Assembly (NCBI GenBank): GCA_025618425.1
Contig: CM046850.1
Span: 21,991,907 to 22,055,906 of the forward strand
DNA: 64,000 bases
Source: Heliocidaris tuberculata
Taxonomy: Eukaryota; Echinodermata; Echinoidea; Camarodonta; Echinometridae
Direction: 5' to 3'
Program-made: the position numbers and the translations under genes
Notes under the pieces: generated by a model
Told to the model about the DNA's origin: nothing
Seen by the model: only the letters and a program-made list of their open reading frames with translations
Database searches by the model: none
Part shown: one piece after another, positions 44,799 to 58,751 of the stretch
Numbering within the stretch: the first letter of the stretch is position 1
How the letters are laid out: every line of letters begins with the position of its first letter

Positions 44799-47700
44799 TC
44801 ACCTCTTCTTGCCGTATCTCTGCCTGAAGAATGTAGGTGCAGTCTCATACAGCCACTCGGCATCCACCACACACACGTTCCTGTAAAGGGAAATACATGA
44901 AGACAGAATCACAGACATACATGTATGTAATTGAATGATGGGAAATTGATCAAGGAAAATGATTCAAGGTTTGTTTCTTCACAATAAATACCTTGAAAAG
45001 ATGTCTCTTGTCCTAATCTTTTAGTGATGTAAATTGGTTCATAATTATTATATTTGCATGAATGCAAGGATATTCCATTTCTTTTTGTTGTACATAATTT
45101 TTCATTTTGGGGTATGAAATTTCAGGCACAAGCATTCCTGGAGATAAAAAATGTACACTACAAATATATTTTTGAAAAACACATTCACAAATTAACCTCT
45201 TCCCCACTCACATTTTACAACTTTAACAATTGCTGAAAACGTGCAATCTCAGAGTTGCTTACGCCCATTCTGCCAAACAGTACTGTTTAATTAAAAATCA
45301 GGCAGTTTCTTCACAATTTGCACTCCTTCCCAGTAAATATTCTTTTCTTTCAAAAGCCCTTAAAACTTGATATCAGTTGAGTCCTTGAAATCTTTTAGAA
45401 TAAACCTCTGCAGATATCAGACAAACAAAAGAAATACCAAATTGTACAATGTACATGTAAATCTCCTAATATTTTAAAATCTTTACGAAGTTCTCATACG
45501 TTCTGCTTTGGTTTCACCCCTGTAATGAAAAATGGAATAACCCCTCACCTCATATAACATTTAGATGTGTGGACCAGTTCACTGTAGAGTAGGTAAGATG
45601 GCTTGCACTGGAACAGACATGAGGATGGGTGGATTGCTACAGTCTGTTTTCTATCCAACTGTTAAGACAAAGCAATCAGGATAATACAACAGTTGTTCTC
45701 AGATGTCCCTTTTTAAAGGTAGTGATTGTTCGTACTTGGTGAATAAAGGGTACTGCAAGTCATACAACCGGACTGCAATTGTATTTTAAAAGAAAAAGCA
45801 ATGTGTAGATATGAAATCTAAAAATTTATATTTTTTCTGACTGAGGTCGCAAATTTTCATGAGATTAATCATAATGAAATTGAGGGTTATTCCAAGCCCC
45901 CCTGCAGAAGAAAAGGCCCAATCAGCTACCGGTTGGTGGGCAGGAATTCCAGTGATATGACTTCAAAGCACTTCACAGCCAACAGGACCCTTCCTCCACA
46001 CTGAAGACTCAAAACATTTCCAAAATCTGGTATTGATTTCATTTGATCATTAGGGATCAAAATCAGGAAAAATCAGAAAGAAACGTATTTGAAATTCCAT
46101 ATTTAATCCTATTTCAAAATCAAGTCGCAGTCAGGATGCAAGGTGTGTGGTGGCCTTAATGACAAAAAGTTGATAAAGTTGCTTTGAACTATAAACAGGT
46201 TTAAAACTTACTGTCAGATAGGAACCATCACACTGCAGCTCAGCTGAATTCATAAAGAGTCCTTGAGTCAAGCATTTTCTAAAATAAAAATAAATCAGAA
46301 TATACAATTTATATATAATTTCAACAAAAAATTTTTCTCAAGCATACTCTTCGGACATAATTATTACAATTTCATAATTTTACACACAAAAATAAAAGAC
46401 TATTAAAAAAAAACGAACAGAAAAAAGCTCCAATTTCTATTGTGTTCCCTTATCTCACTGAACTAACCCAAAAACCTATAGTATGACAATCAAACCTTTA
46501 GAAACTTTTCACAAATTTGCAAAAAATTTCATGTTCTGATTCAACCACTTGTCTGGAAAATTGTGAAAGTTTTCAATATCACAGTTCATGATACAAACTT
46601 AGAAGTGGGGAAACAAAATATTAATCATTTAAATTGGTTATGGTGCTTATAATCATACTTCAACAAGGTATTAACAAGAGCAACCTTCCTTTTCTTCTTA
46701 CCTTATTGCAGTGAAGTCATGTCCGCAGGTTTGGAGGGGAACGTTGGCTCGCACACACAGCTCCCTCAACTGCTTACGTACCTCCATCGCATGCTTCAGG
46801 TTACGATGGTTGATGAAATTCTCCCTGCACCACTCCTAAAATATTTCAATATCAAAAGAAAGAAAACTTTAAGAGATGGTGGAGGTCCTGGGAAAGGTGA
46901 AAAATAGTTTGTGAGTTTTTTCATTCTTTTTACACAAGTTTGGAAAAACATCATGGCAGAAATACCCCCTAAAAAGGATTGCTCTTCAAATACCATTGTA
47001 TTGGAAACATGACACCTGTATAAAGACCACTTGAGGGAGACAAAACAAAATTGGCCTTTATTGGCAGGTGGTTTTCAGGTACAAGTTTTTTTTCACACAT
47101 TTCACACTATGAGAAACACTTTTTCAAGAAAAACTTTAAAAATGTGGTCATAATAGACAGGTAGTCTTTCTAGACATGTGCACGCTACACATGCATCACT
47201 GTATTCAACCTTTTTGAAAAAGATGCTGAGACAAGAAGAAGTGGAAGGAGGAAGTTTCATCATGGTACCAAAGTCAGTTACCCCTATGCATTACATGCAT
47301 TACAGTGGAAACTCACTATAACGAGGACCTAGGGACCATGAAAATTACCTTGTTATATCAGGAATCTCCTTATATCAGGGTAAAAAACAAAACAGCATAA
47401 AGACTTGGGACAAGCAAAATTACCTTGTCATATCGGGAATCTCATTATATCAGAGCTCTTTATGCCACGTTTCCACTGTATATGAAAAACAGTTGTCATT
47501 TTATTATTATTATTATCATTATTAATACCTCCTCATATCATACCTTCTTGTTCTTGACCGCTTTGAATGCTCGATAGACGGAGAGTAAAGTCACATGGTC
47601 CCCTTCACTGCAGTAGAACTTCTTCCATGCAGCCAAGGCCTTGTCCCTCTGAAAAAACAAAGTAGCAACCAATAAGAGGTTTTATAAATGGAACTCATTT

Positions 47701-50700
47701 TGCAAGGTGTCTTTCAGGTAATATTTGGCTTGACAAAAAAACAACCAACGGCAACAATACAGAAAGGATATAGGAACCAAGATTAAATGGAAGGGGGCAA
47801 TCTCATGGAATTTCTTTGAAATTACTCATCAGGCAGTAACAATAAATACAGATTTTTTTTTTTAGTACATGTAACTCATATTGCAGTATGAATAGAAATC
47901 TGAATAAGAATCAACATCAATTTTCCCTTTCTACAATACATCAGGTCAATTGTTCCGTCATAAATTTAATTTCTCAGTTTCTTTTCATGACTAAGTGCTA
48001 CTCATACATGAACATAATTTTTACAGAATGGAGATCTAGACATTTTGTGGTCTGTAAAGCAGTTGACTACATGTTCCTTTTAATAGCCAGCTTTAAATTA
48101 GTCTACTTTTGGGTTTGGGCATTGTTTTGTTTGAGTACTTGATTAAGAATCAGGGCCAACTCATAATGCACTTCCCTCCCAGGGAGTTACTTTTTACAGC
48201 TTTTTCTCTTTTAATACAATGTGAATTTTGTGTGAATTTCCCTTTCAATGTAGAGTCATTGTACATGTATGTTTTTCTTTAAAGGGTACCAATCACCAAA
48301 AAATATTTTACTCTGTATGTTAGAGATTCCATGTCATTCTACTATATTCCAAATATGGGCTTCGAATATCACTTCTATAAAGAGATATTACAAGTTTAAT
48401 TATACTCTCTATAAGCATAAAAGCGACTCGTGAGTAGACTACTCAACGGGTGTACGCGCTCGCCAAGATAAGGGCTTGCACGGAACCCAACTCGGAGGTT
48501 TGGTTCCGCATGAACACCTTCATGTTATGCTTTATTTCCTTCATACTCCTGAACTGTTGACCTACAGAATTTCAGATAAAGTTCTTTGAGGTTAATTCTA
48601 TACTTCCTAGAAGTATACAAATTTTTTTTTCAGGTGGTTGGTACACTTTAAACGTTTCTTTATGTGAATTTTCCTCCAGTGTAAACAAACTCAGTTACCT
48701 TGCTCATTGGACTGTGGAGAATGGATTCCACTGAAAGGACGGACACAATCGTCAGAATCTCCTCTCTGTTTTATAGCAAATTGAAAAATAGGTAAACAAA
48801 AGATTTGAAGAAAGAGAGAGTGAAGGCAGAAAAATAAGTACAGGGAGATAAAAAAAAAAGAAAAGAGGACAGAGAGAAATAAAAAGAGAAAGAACAAATG
48901 AATAAGAAGATGTAAAAGAATCATAGGGAATGATTGAGAAAATATAGGACATCAAATATACATTTCATATAAAAGTGTCAGAGGACTTACAGAGGCATTT
49001 CCATCTACATTTTTTAAAACAAATAATTTGTATCGTTTCTATCAATCATATTACATTAAAAAAAATCATGATGAAAATCAATGCACGCATCAAAGATATT
49101 TTTCACTAGGTATTTACCAAGCCTTTGAAAAGTTCTTCATTCTTAATCACAATAATACTCCATACAAGCACTTTTCAAGCATAACATCTAATTGGTTATG
49201 TTAGCACTACACTTCCAGGTCACAAAATCTATAAAATACTCACAAGCACCCATAATCCTTTGCACTAATGATGACTTTTGACATGGGTGGATCTAAAGGA
49301 TAAGTGGACATCTCTCGGCCAATGGGTGTCAGCTGTGATAAATGGAGAAATTTTGATAAAAGTACACATGAGTTGGAATAATCTGCATTGTAATTGAAGA
49401 ATTCTATGTTATATCTCAAATTTAGCAGTAAAAAAAAATGATAACTTGAAAATATGGGGTGCTATATTTTCCACTTGGAATTCCTTAAAAGAAATGACAT
49501 GTAGTTTGAACCAAAGACATTAAAACTTACAAAAACAAAAAGGTAGCACACCTCCCTGAATCTGACCAATACATAATCTCTTTTGTAGAACATAATCAAC
49601 CTTTCCCAATAACCCTTTCAGAGTTTTTTTTAACAATGCAATTGAATGACCAGTACTCAACTCAATCTTCAGAGGGCCTTGGGGACACTTTAAGAGGTCT
49701 GCTTTGAATTCATTTCAAGATAGCTACCACCTACCTGTAGATTTATCTCTCTGCTCACAGCCCCTAAGAGCTCTAGGTGCTTGAGAGCTGCTTCCAAGGA
49801 CTATATTAAAAAAAAGAATATCAACAAAAGAATGAAAACATGAAATACATGTAGGAGGGTTCTATAGTCCTGTAATTTCATTATCTTTTACTTGCGAAAT
49901 TGTTCTCCCGTTTTTAATATCTAATCCTTTCCTTCAATCCTATTCGAAAAAATGGATAGATTTAATCTGATCCCTGCCCCTTTGATGATCATCGTGGTAA
50001 AGATAGTAGAAAGGTTTGCTTGATGTTGCTATTTTCAGACTGTCCAATCTTCATCTGTATACAACAGATAGTTTATATGTGTGCGTGCAATGTTTACAAT
50101 TAAACACGCCTTTCACAAATCCTTCTAATTCTATTCCTGTTAACATTTCATTTTTGTTTAGGGGGAAAGACATCCCTGAAAGTCACTGCACAACAAATGA
50201 TTATGGACAAGAAGGAATACAATCGACCTCTGACCTCTCTTGGTGGGGGGTCCATGAAGTCAAAGGTCAACACATTCTTGATGCCTAGGGCCATGATTTG
50301 GAGAACCACATTTGACAGGTTACACCTGAAACAAAGACGACAGAAAGAAATACCAGTGAAAATATTCATTGCTTCTAAGTCCTCATTTTTGTCTTCTCAT
50401 TTTTGTTTTCTAATGGTGAATATTGTTATGGTGAGGGGCAGAACAACCAAGACATGGACTGATAACATCAAGCAGTGGTCAGGATTATATTTTGAGTAGC
50501 AACATTTAACTATAACAGCTGTAGAAAGTTACGGAGAACCTGTGTCTCAAGATCCCATCACTGTTGCCCCTACAGCCCCCCAAGCTAGGGGACATACACA
50601 TATGTATGGTAAATATTTATCTTAAACTTAATTTAATGGATTCTTTTTTTCTTCATTGAATCAAAAGAAACTAAAAATCATCATCATGAATTTTCAATTC

Positions 50701-53700
50701 TTAGCTCCTGATCAGCTGTAAATTTTTGCACATGAAATACAATCACCCCAGAACCCATGCAAAGCTACCTAACAAAACTCCCAGAATGAATATGTACATA
50801 TCGCTTTCCAATACATCAAGAAATAAAATGAATAATTGCTTGTCATTATCATGTCTTTTAACTGCCAGAATAATCTTTACAAGTTGGAATAAAATTACAG
50901 TTTGTTTTTAGAATAATTTTTCTAACACTACTGCAAAAATAATGGATATGTATGGAAAAATACAAGCATACCTTTGTATCTCTGGAATGGTGTTGGCATT
51001 GAGCTTGGTAAATTCATCTTCTGTATACATTCTCCAGCATGTGCCACTGCAAAGGAAAGAAAACAGTTAAGACATTCATTATGGTACAACACTTATTCTA
51101 GTATCAAACATGATTTGATATGTACTGTATTTGATTCAATTTACATTTCAGTATAATCTTGAAATCGGTAAAAAGGACAAACAGTGCAAAATATTCTCAA
51201 AGTATTAAATTTGTAGTATTAAGTATATAGTAGAGAAGTATGGCCATTTTAGCCCAACAAATATTGAAAACAAAGATAAACTGAAGAGGAAATGATCTCA
51301 TTTAGCACACTTAATTTGTGTGTAGTCCTATATACGCATTCCTGTGTGCAGTGCATGTGACTCTCAGCAGGATTGTGTCAATTTCTTTTTTTGGTGATTC
51401 CAAAATCTTACAGCATACACCAATTCTTATGTGCTATATAATCCACCTTTCCCAATTGCTTCGAGGCAGTTTCTTTCACAATTTAATCTCATGACCAGAA
51501 CTCAACTTTATCTTAAAATGAGTGTCACTTTGTTTGAAATCCACCATTTCTCAATTACTCAATTGGTTATATTCTCTGCTGAATATGGTATGGTGCCTTA
51601 GATTTCATACTTTTCTCTTGAAGGAGAACTTCCGCAAAAACAACTTACCTATCTTCTCTACCAGCTCTACCTGTCCTCTGCCAGGCCTGGGCTTGTGAGA
51701 CCCATTGTACCTTGAGTAGATCAAGACCACTGCCAGCCTGGTAACTCCTATAATATAATAATAAATAATAATAATAATGATAATAGCTGTTTCTTATATA
51801 GCGCCTTACCGGTTACAATGTAACCGACCAAAGCGCTTACAGCATTATTACCCCGGTCACTGGATTCAATTGCAATTCTGCACATTACAGTGCACATTCT
51901 CCACTCCTCTGGGGAGCATTCCAGCCAGTCGCCTGTTTCCAAGCACGCACGGGCTAAGGCAACCATGACGTTCGCATCCCACCGGGTACCCATTTAACAA
52001 CTGGGTGGAGAGGAGCAACATCGATAAAATGGCTTGCTCAAGAGCATATAACAACAGAATTGAACAACTGTACGTTAGGAAGGACTCTTAAAGACTACCG
52101 TTTGTCTGAAGACTCTCGGCCATAGCATTAATTCGAATCAGCTCTCCCCCCCCCCCCCCCCCCCCCCGCCAAGAGAGCGCCAAAATAACATGGTATGTCA
52201 GGGAATTTTCAGATTGATGAATGTAGCATACAAATAGGTAATACACATAGACTTACTTTGCTTTGACCTTGCCAGTGTCAATGACATGCTTGATGCCTGG
52301 TATCGTCACTGATGTCTCGGCGATGTTTGTCGCTAGAATTACTTTCCTCTTACCCTGTCAAACGAAGAGATAAAACATTGCAAAATACACTACAAACTGT
52401 CGGTGGGGTGTTATAACCTTGCACCTAAAAAATGTAAAATTTTCAGGAGAGCAAAAAAAACTTCATGTTTAACCCTGTCAGGACAGGAATTATTTAAGGG
52501 CTAAATTGATCACATTTCTTCTTCAAATTGGCAACAATAATATTTTTCTGTTAGTGCTACATGGTTCTAATAAGGTGTTATGTCTTTGAAAACAATACAC
52601 ATGATTAGGAATTTTGTTGAAAAGTTGAAAATTGCCAATATGGATAAAAAAAACAATGATTCTGAACCTCCAAATGAGTTGCCAATTTAAGGATTTTAAA
52701 GCTTATGCTCATATTTAAAATTTCTGGCATCTAACAAAATATGGTTCTGCAAAAAAAATGGACATAATGTGTGCAGAAATTTTTGCTCTTTCTACTCATA
52801 CACCTGGTACATTTTTTAGAGCTCTGAATCAACAGTTATTGAGCCAAACCACAAAATGTGGTCAGTTGTCTCAAAAGGATTAACGAATTATCGACCTCCT
52901 TTATACAGGTCGCTTGTGGCATTGTTTTTGCAGATATGCCTTGCATGGGTTTATCAAAACATCAAATTGTTCCTTAGCTACAAAATTATGAGAACAACGA
53001 ACAAATTTAACCATAGCTAATTGTACTTACGGGAGGAGCTGGTTGGAAGACTCTAAGCTGCTGCCCCGGGGGCAAGGATGCGTACATTGGAATGGCTACA
53101 AGCCCAGGAACATCTAAAAAAGGATTAAAATATTGATCATATTTATTAGTCATGGTATGAAGTTTAATACAGGAAAATAATCAAGACATGTATGTCTGCA
53201 GGTAAAGCAACTAGAAGAATTATGTAATTAATTCCTGTTTCAGGAAATAGTTCTATACGTCATTTGGCTAACTTTTATTTTCAGGAGTGAGATGCAACAT
53301 ACAATGCAGAAAATTCAGAATTATGCTAGTTTTTATACTACATGAAATTGTGATTCTGTAAACCATTTTGCTTCTCACTGTCAATAAAGAGTCAATAAGC
53401 CAACCCAGACACGGGAACGGCTATACAAAATGTCCTAGACTAGGGCCCTGTTTCATAAAACTTGTTATCAATAACAAGTTTCAATAACTGTTATAAGCTA
53501 CTGAAATCCTTGCATCTGATTGGCTGAGAGCAAATTTGTCATAGAAATGTGGCAGTTGTTACTGATAACAAGTTTTTTTGAACGGGGCCCTGATCCAGTT
53601 ATGCCTCACTCAGTGACCTGTCAACACTCTTGATACATATTAACTATAGCTTAACAAGAATAATAATTCAGATTCTCTGAAATATTATTTATAAACTCAC

Positions 53701-56700
53701 CCTGAGGTAGATCCAGTGATACCTCTCTCACTGACCTAGCAACACTCTCAATCTCCTCCTGACCAGTCAGAAACACAAGCATATCTTCACTGCAAAATAA
53801 CAAGAAGGTGATTTATTAATACATTCATCCCCAAGCTGGTGAATATTCCAGTTAAAAAATAAAACATTGGAATTGCATGTAAGATTTTGAAATATGAAAC
53901 ATTCAATAGGATAAAATGTGTAAAGTGAGTTTCAGAATAAAAAGTAGTTAAAAGAAACCATATCGAAGGAAAAGATTTAAAAAAATAAAATGATAAAACA
54001 ATGTGACAAATTACCAAATATCTAATGTATTTAAAGATATTCATTGTTGTTCAACAAGGAAATGGAACTGTGGGGGTCATTATCGTTTTGCACAGACATT
54101 GTCACAGATTTCCACAATTCCCCACTAAATAATTTTTCTCAAGTCTACTCCAAGCTCAAAGAATGAAAACATATTATAGAACACTGCACACAAAATTTGT
54201 CTGTAACTTCATCAATATTTACGCAAGGTGATTTGGATCATTTGGGATACAAAATAAATGATAAATAGAGCTGAAGGACATCACAACTTTGAATTTCCTG
54301 TTCAAAGTATGATGAACTTACGAAGCTGGCTGTTCTTGATGAATTTGAAAGATGGTGACCAATGTTGAGAAAAGGTAATCAGGTTGAGGTGAACTGGAGT
54401 ACATCAACTAGAAAAGAGCAGAGTAAAATAAAGTAAATACCACTGATGTCACTGCAGAGAAATTATCATTTTATCATTCAGTAAAAAAAAAAATTAAATA
54501 AATAAAAAAAACAAAAAAAACACACACATTCAACTGTTGAAAAGAAAAAATGATGGCAAATACAACTTGGTCTAATAGACCTATCTAACTCCTTTGCATT
54601 ACCAATTTTTAAACAATATTCATAAATGAACTTTCAATTGTTAAATTTTGGGTTTAATATAATGCTTGTTTCACTCCTCAGCTTGGTATTAAATATATCT
54701 AATGGGAATAACAGCAAAGGAAAATGCAGTCTCAACATATCGTTCAACACTCGAAAAACTCTTGGTTGGGATATGCCGCCCACAGCACAAAAGGCATAAT
54801 AACTTCATGAATATAAAGGCACACACTACCAAGTGTAAATAATGTAAATGAGAATATAATGATATTCAAAGTCACTTTACAGTGTCCTCAGCACCAACAT
54901 ATTACCTGGCTTTACTCACAAATATCATAAATAGCACAAACAAGTTTGCTTTTTATTTAATTTTGCATTTGACTCTGTATTACCAAATTGAAAATTTTCC
55001 CATGAAAGTCATTTACCTCGATGGGATGTTGTCTCCCTTGAAGATAAAGCACTGGAGCATTGTTGAAATACTGAGAGAAATGATCTACATCCATAGTAGC
55101 TGACATCACCACAATCTAGAAGAAAAGCAAATAACATGGGAGCAATACTGGTTTCACAACACAACACACAGAATTTCTTTAAATATCAAAGGAACATCTT
55201 GCACTATGAGTTGGATAGAAATTGATTTCCATAGGGCATTTACAAATCTAAAAAATACACAAACGTACGTAATATCTACCCCACTCCTATATCCTACGCT
55301 TTCAATTTACCAACATTAAAAAGAATTAACAACAGAAACAAGACTACTTAATAATTAAAGAAGCATTTAATTTAAAGCCTGACGTGGTAGTGATGGTAGC
55401 GCTACATAAAATAATTAAATTGTAATACCTTGAGTGGTCTGTTCCCATTAGCTCTACGCTGCTGAGCTGCTTTAACGACCCCGAACAGTACATCTGTGTG
55501 AACAGTCCTCTCATGCGCCTCGTCTAGTACTACAATGCTGTATCTGTGCAAGGGAAATAAAAGCATTCATCATGATTACAATTCAAGGAAAGATACATTT
55601 CTCCGACAGAAGATTGGAATACACTCCTCTACAATAATCATGCATCTGTAACACTAAAAGACAAACTACAAGCCTCGATTACACAGCAGCCAGGCAGCAT
55701 ACTTGTAAGAATTTCTCTTGACATGACAAAGCTTTGAAGATAAAGTTGAGTTCTGGTCATGTGATTACGTAGTGAAAGAAACTGTCTCCAAGCAAGTGGG
55801 AAAGGTTGTTCATGTCTAAATAAGAATTGGTGTATACTGTGTGGTTTTGAAATCATCAAAATGATAAGAAATTGACCAGATCTCACTGAAAAGCACATGC
55901 ACTGCGCACAAAAATGGGTATATGGGACTGCACATAAATGTGGCATGAATGTTCGGCCTGAACACTTCAGCTTTTCCTCGTCATATTTCGAATATGGGGG
56001 TCATTTGAAAAGCAGTCTTTTTCAGGAGACATTTCTTCTATGATGTTCTTCCAAACTGACCTGAAAAAATGAGAATGCTCACAAATTATTTTTCACCTTT
56101 CACAGAACTCAAACTCGAGTTCTTGTGATAGACCTTAATTTTGAGACAAATTTGCTTGAAGAAAATGGGAATCATTCATTATACAGTAGAACAGCTGATT
56201 GGATCGACAAACTGCACACATCATAACGAAAACTTGGCAGAAATCAGAGTCACAGAAACAATGTCTTCTAGTGTTCGACACATGCAGTGTTTACCTTGAT
56301 AATTTTGCATCCAAAATGGCCTCTCTCAACAGCATACCATCAGTCATGTACTAAACAACAAAAAATAATAAATCAAACTTCATAAACATCTTCTGCTCTT
56401 TTCCTTCTAGTATCTAATGTGTCTTAAACAGTACACCTTTGATCTCTTTTATCTACACAGTGGACTATTTTTCTCTTTCATGCATGTCAATGCAAAATAT
56501 GAATTAGGAGTAATAATGACCAAAGACGTGTCATATTGATACAGGTTGATATAGGTTCATATATGAGCCAACAGCACACAACATGCTAGAGTGTTCATTC
56601 AAATCTTTCTAAAAATGAATATATATATATATCATCTAGATAAATGCTCAATCTAAATATTAATCAAACTGAATTGTACAGAGCTAGATAATGAATAGCA

Positions 56701-58751
56701 GTGGTGTTCCATCGATTAAGAAAACAAACAATATATGAACATTAATTGAAAAAATAAAACTGATTTAATCAATTGATTTAAAAGAAATGAATGACAATAC
56801 CTTGATCTTCGTTTGCTGCGAGGTCGCATCATCAAAACGCACACAGTACCCGACCTTGCAAGTTTTCATGAAAAGAAGACATAGAAAAATCAACAAAAGT
56901 ACATATAATATGATTGGGTATAAAGTTCATAGCTGAATTGTTTTTGTTTGACTTGTTCATTTATTGTGAAATTGCTCATTACAAGAATTTAATTTTTTTT
57001 TTTTTTTTTTAAATTGATAATGTATTTAAAAAATGCAGAAAGCTACTCTGTAAACCCTTTCAAGACAATTGACCACATTTTGTGGTTTGGCTCAATAACG
57101 TTTGATTCAGAGCTCTAAAAAATATATCAGATGCATGAGTGGAAAGAGCAAAAATTTCTGCACACTCTGTTCATTTTTGTTGCATGACCATATTGCATTT
57201 GATGCCAGGAATTTTTTAAAAAGAGAATAAGCTTTAAAATCCTCAAATTGGCAAAACATTGCCAGGTTCAAAATCATTGGTTTTTATCAAATTGGCAATT
57301 TTTTTTCAATTTTTCGACAAAGTTTGTGACCATGTATATTGTTTTCAAAAACATTACACCTTATTAGAACCATGTAGCACAAAAAGAAAAATATTATTGT
57401 TGCCAATTTGAAGAAAAAAATGTAATCAATTGAGCCCTTAAATAATTTCTGTCCTGAAAGGGTTAAAAAGATGAAAATGCTTACTAGAAATCATAATGTA
57501 TTACAACCAATATAAGAGGGTGGGTGACAAAGGTAAAACCTATCATAGAGGATTTATATTCCCTGAGATTTACTAAACTTTAATATCGGGTTGGTCTTAA
57601 ATTCCCTAAAACATACCTCAACATTTACCTTAACACTGCCACAGGACAGCACACAATATTATCTTTTATTATAATATAAATATAATAACAATAAAAAATA
57701 TCATATAGATACAGCATAGAGTGCCATCGATCTAGAAAACTATTCTTAGGCACAGAATGTTTTCATAGACTTACCTGTGTCCCAAGCTCACACCCCATCT
57801 CATCAGCAACTCGAGTTGAAATAGAAATGGCTGCAACACGACGGGGCTGAAAAAATGCACAAGAACAACCATGTTATGCACTGATTACTGTGTAAAACTA
57901 TCCCAACTGTTGTACTATACAAAGAAAAATATGAACTGTATATCTGCTGGAACATAGTTATATTGTAAAGAATGACTAAAGATATTGTAAATATACATGT
58001 TAATATGTCAATATTGTATACACATGCATTCATATACTGTCTTGGATGTCATTAGAAGTCACAGGATTCATAGATACCTGTGTTACTGCTATCATGCCAG
58101 CTTTGGTCATCCCAGCTTCCAGAAGATACTGCAATCATGAAAGAGAGAAAAAAAAGCAAAATTACAATATGAAGCAAAATATCTAACAATAAAAATCACA
58201 ACCACAAGTTTTCTTCAAAAAATTTGTTGATACAATTGACTGATAATAATACCCATTTAATACATATAGTTTCTAAAACAAGAAACTTTTGCAGAATTGT
58301 GTCCATTTTAGGAGAAAGGAAAAAATCAGAGCTTGTGTAAAACAAGGATCTCATACAAATACCAATGGACCCAGTCTCCATCACTCCCTGGTCAAATTGC
58401 TTGATCATGCGTGATTTATCAAACAGAGTATATATAAAAGGTGTGGGTGCTCTGGCTCAATAAATAGTCAAGAGAGTCTTGAAAATGGGATTTCCAGCGC
58501 AGGAAAACACTCCATTATTTGCATTTGTCAATACGGATTCCTACCTGAGGAATTTGTGTAGTTTTCCCACTCCCCGTCTCCCCTAGCACGACAACGCTAG
58601 CAGCCTTGCGTATCTCCGTGATGAGCTTGCCCCTGGCTGGATAGATGGGTAGGCTGCATCGCTGCTGGTAAAGATCATTCTCCGGGGAGGGGTGAGATGT
58701 CTTCTGTTTCTTTGGGGAATGACCCCATCCTGCCCTCTCCTCATCTGTCAT
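44799..58751 (-). CDS. DHX33: DEAH-box RNA helicase DHX33, complete coding region
   Basis: Superfamily 2 ATP-dependent RNA helicase linked in vertebrates to rRNA synthesis, translation and RNA sensing. Twenty-two coding exons (minus, 5' to 3'): 58545-58751, 58078-58128, 57775-57846, 56801-56854, 56295-56350, 55429-55543, 55017-55115, 54322-54407, 53701-53789, 53031-53113, 52257-52354, 51649-51747, 50972-51046, 50235-50325, 49735-49800, 49244-49332, 48699-48765, 47544-47648, 46702-46835, 46212-46278, 45549-45658, 44799-44880. Sum 1995 nt, 664 aa plus stop; human is about 707 aa with a longer low-complexity N-terminus. Motif I GETGSGKT (57-64), Ia [49 protein letters not shown] are all intact. 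The C-terminal half matches DHX33 through to [11 protein letters not shown]. Candidate poly(A) signals on this strand lie at 44312-44317 and 44035-44040. Confidence 0.96.
47303..47478. mobile_element. pogo/Tigger-like MITE in a DHX33 intron
   Basis: 176 bp, starts CAGTGGAAACTCACTATAAC, ends ACGTTTCCACTG, flanked by TA on both sides. Confidence 0.7.
48283..48647. mobile_element. Kolobok-like MITE in a DHX33 intron
   Basis: 365 bp between TTAA 48279-48282 and TTAA 48648-48651. Ends AGGGTACCAATCACC and the complement of AGTGTACCAACCACC, a 15-bp inverted repeat with two mismatches. Confidence 0.75.
51756..52060. repeat. GCGC-rich dispersed repeat of marine-invertebrate type
   Basis: Contains TATATAGCGCCTTACC, CCAAAGCGCTTACAGCATTA, TTACCCCGGTCACTGGATTC and CACCGGGTACCCATTT. 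I recognise this text from many marine invertebrate genomes. Preceded by ATA/ATAA repeats. In a DHX33 intron. Confidence 0.5.
52473..52879. mobile_element. piggyBac-like MITE, copy 4 (inverted)
   Basis: 407 bp between TTAA 52469-52472 and TTAA 52880-52883, ends CCCTGTCAGGACA and TCTCAAAAGGA. In a DHX33 intron. Confidence 0.8.
53443..53590. mobile_element. GGGCCCTGTTTCATAAAAC MITE, copy 2
   Basis: 148 bp. Start GGGCCCTGTTTCATAAAACT and end ACAAGTTTTTTTGAACGGGGCCC-type complement; core CTGATTGGCTGAGAGCAAAT is shared with 7963 and 39037. In a DHX33 intron. Confidence 0.65.
55429..55543 (-). CDS. DHX33: DHX33 exon 6 with the DEAH box
   Basis: Encodes [20 protein letters not shown], the catalytic motif II that gives the family its name. 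The downstream exon 55017-55115 begins [18 protein letters not shown] (motif III). Confidence 0.93.
55735..56115. mobile_element. GTTGAGTTCTGG-family MITE in a DHX33 intron
   Basis: About 380 bp, from AAAGTTGAGTTCTGG to CAGAACTCAAACTCG. It provides the empty-site reference for the nested insertion at 39037. Confidence 0.6.
57055..57462. mobile_element. piggyBac-like MITE, copy 5
   Basis: 408 bp, same orientation as 2332. Left flank TAAA (mutated), right flank TTAA 57463-57466. In a DHX33 intron. Confidence 0.8.
58545..58751 (-). CDS. DHX33: DHX33 first coding exon with Walker A motif
   Basis: Starts [17 protein letters not shown], a short basic N-terminus, then [13 protein letters not shown] and the P-loop [13 protein letters not shown] ending exactly at the donor CAG|GTAGGA. 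Thirteen bases upstream of the ATG an acceptor TTCACAG (58765-58771) indicates a split 5' UTR. Confidence 0.92.

Noticed and set aside
44643..44900. 85-codon plus-strand ORF
   Set aside because: Antisense to the last DHX33 exon.
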